Source of the DNA: Dehalococcoidia bacterium
GTDB lineage: Bacteria; Chloroflexota; Dehalococcoidia; SZUA-161; SpSt-899
Reading direction: 5' to 3'
Length of the DNA: 7,567 nucleotides
Assembly: GCA_023271485.1 (NCBI GenBank)
Contig: JALPXT010000065.1
Span: 1 to 7,567, forward strand
Shown here piece after piece: positions 7,190 through 7,567 of this stretch. The translations under genes and the position numbers were made by a program. Below the pieces are notes generated by a model. The model worked only from the letters and a program-made list of their open reading frames with translations. It was not told the DNA's origin and searched no databases. Position 1 is the stretch's first letter, and each line of letters begins with the position of its first letter.

Positions 7190-7221
7190 CTTGAGTCATT
7201 TCCTGGGTCATTGCGTGCCAT

Positions 7222-7266
7222 GCGATCTTTAAAGGGGCTTCGCCCCTTTAGGACACTAAAGATCGC
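7222..7266 (-). repeat. 45-nt bulged hairpin between rpsR and hom
   Basis: The minus strand reads a 9-base arm GCGATCTTT, an unpaired AGTGTCCT, an 8-base arm AAAGGGGC, loop GAA, then GCCCCTTT and AAAGATCGC. Both stems are perfect (9 bp and 8 bp), stacked with a one-sided 8-nt bulge. It starts 16 bases after the rpsR stop and ends 32 bases before the hom start. No T-run follows on either strand, so it is not a standard intrinsic terminator. It may be an mRNA processing or stabilising element, a partial attenuator, or a dispersed palindromic repeat. Confidence 0.65.
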
Positions 7267-7282
7267 TCGGTGACGGCGGGAA

Positions 7283-7567
7283 TCAGGCTGGTCGGCCCCT
7301 TACCCGAATGCCGCCACTCCAGCGAATATGTTCGGCAGTATAGGGCAGGAGAGCAAGATAGCGGGCTCTCTTCAGAGCGGTACTGAGCAATCGTTGATGT
7401 TTAGCACAGACGCCGGTTCTATGCCGGGGCTCCATCTTGCCGCGATCGGAGATGAAGCGGCGCAACGTATTAGGCTCTTTGTAATCTATCTTCCGAGACC
7501 GGTCAGCACAGAATGGACAGGCCTTACGTCTGGAAACAAATCTTTTTCTATCCCGGCTTCTTGTATT
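7283..7567 (-). CDS. rpsR: 30S ribosomal protein S18 (5' end outside window)
   Basis: S18 binds the platform of the small ribosomal subunit next to S6. The minus-strand frame is open from the window edge, giving 94 visible residues; the apparent TTG start at 7465 is internal because conserved S18 sequence lies upstream of it. The family core is plain: ACPFCADRSRKIDYKEPNT (16-34), LRRFISDRGKMEPRHRTGVC (35-54), and CAKHQRLLSTALKRARYLALLPY (54-76). Cys17, Cys20, Cys54 and His57 form a likely zinc site, as in the zinc-binding (C+) version of S18; many S18 proteins lack it. The basic N-terminal stretch and a C-terminal tail of about 15 residues after the usual LLPY end (SGGIRVRGRPA) make it somewhat long. 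It would normally follow rpsF and ssb, which should lie beyond the right edge. It is probably expressed strongly, with some readthrough into hom. Confidence 0.95.
   Translation of the reverse strand, partial: NTRSRDRKRFVSRRKACPFCADRSRKIDYKEPNTLRRFISDRGKMEPRHRTGVCAKHQRLLSTALKRARYLALLPYTAEHIRWSGGIRVRGRPA

Noticed and set aside
7222..7266. Intrinsic terminator for rpsR
   Set aside because: The stem is strong, but the bases after it on either strand are not a T-run, so it is reported as a hairpin of unknown role.
1..7567. CRISPR arrays, tRNA genes, complete insertion sequences, toxin-antitoxin or phage-defence genes
   Set aside because: No regularly spaced repeats, tRNA-like folds, transposase frames or defence motifs were seen anywhere in the window.

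Overview
The window (about 7.6 kb, moderately GC-rich) reads as ordinary bacterial chromosome with two metabolically distinct halves. The minus-strand gene order rpsR - hom - thrC - folE, a zinc-motif S18 and heavy use of GTG starts are compatible with Chloroflexota, perhaps Dehalococcoidia. That placement rests on remembered gene order and protein flavour, not on a search, and should be held loosely.

Left part (1-2394, plus strand): the 3' end of an EcsA/YtrB-like ABC ATPase gene overlaps, by a GTGA junction, a gene for a 548-residue, roughly 12-TM exporter permease. Directly behind the permease stop lies a 210-base stretch that still reads as about 70 residues of hydrophobic protein if one TAG and one frameshift at a TATATA tract are discounted. 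It looks like a decayed small membrane gene or a lost C-terminal part of the permease. Converging on it from the right (4055-2398, minus strand) is a second, separate ABC-2 exporter: a DrrA-like ATPase with complete motifs and a 6-TM DrrB-like permease, joined by an ATGA overlap. This pair has its own visible promoter, whose -35 and -10 boxes are each abutted by a copy of a 9-bp direct repeat. No substrate can be assigned to either exporter.

Middle (4056-4254): a spacer of about 200 bp holding that promoter, a stretch resembling a dispersed intergenic repeat, and a weak inverted repeat directly after folE. I see no gene in it.

Right part (7567-4255, minus strand): ribosomal protein S18 (5' end outside the window), homoserine dehydrogenase, threonine synthase and GTP cyclohydrolase I, closely packed and probably co-transcribed at least from hom to folE. 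Hom makes homoserine and ThrC makes threonine from O-phosphohomoserine; the homoserine kinase needed between them is not here. FolE begins pterin/folate (or 7-deazaguanine) synthesis and has no direct link to threonine. A 45-nt bulged hairpin sits between rpsR and hom and is the most conspicuous non-coding structure.

I did not find a clearly novel system. The best leads are the decayed ORF after the permease, the direct-repeat promoter and the rpsR-hom hairpin.
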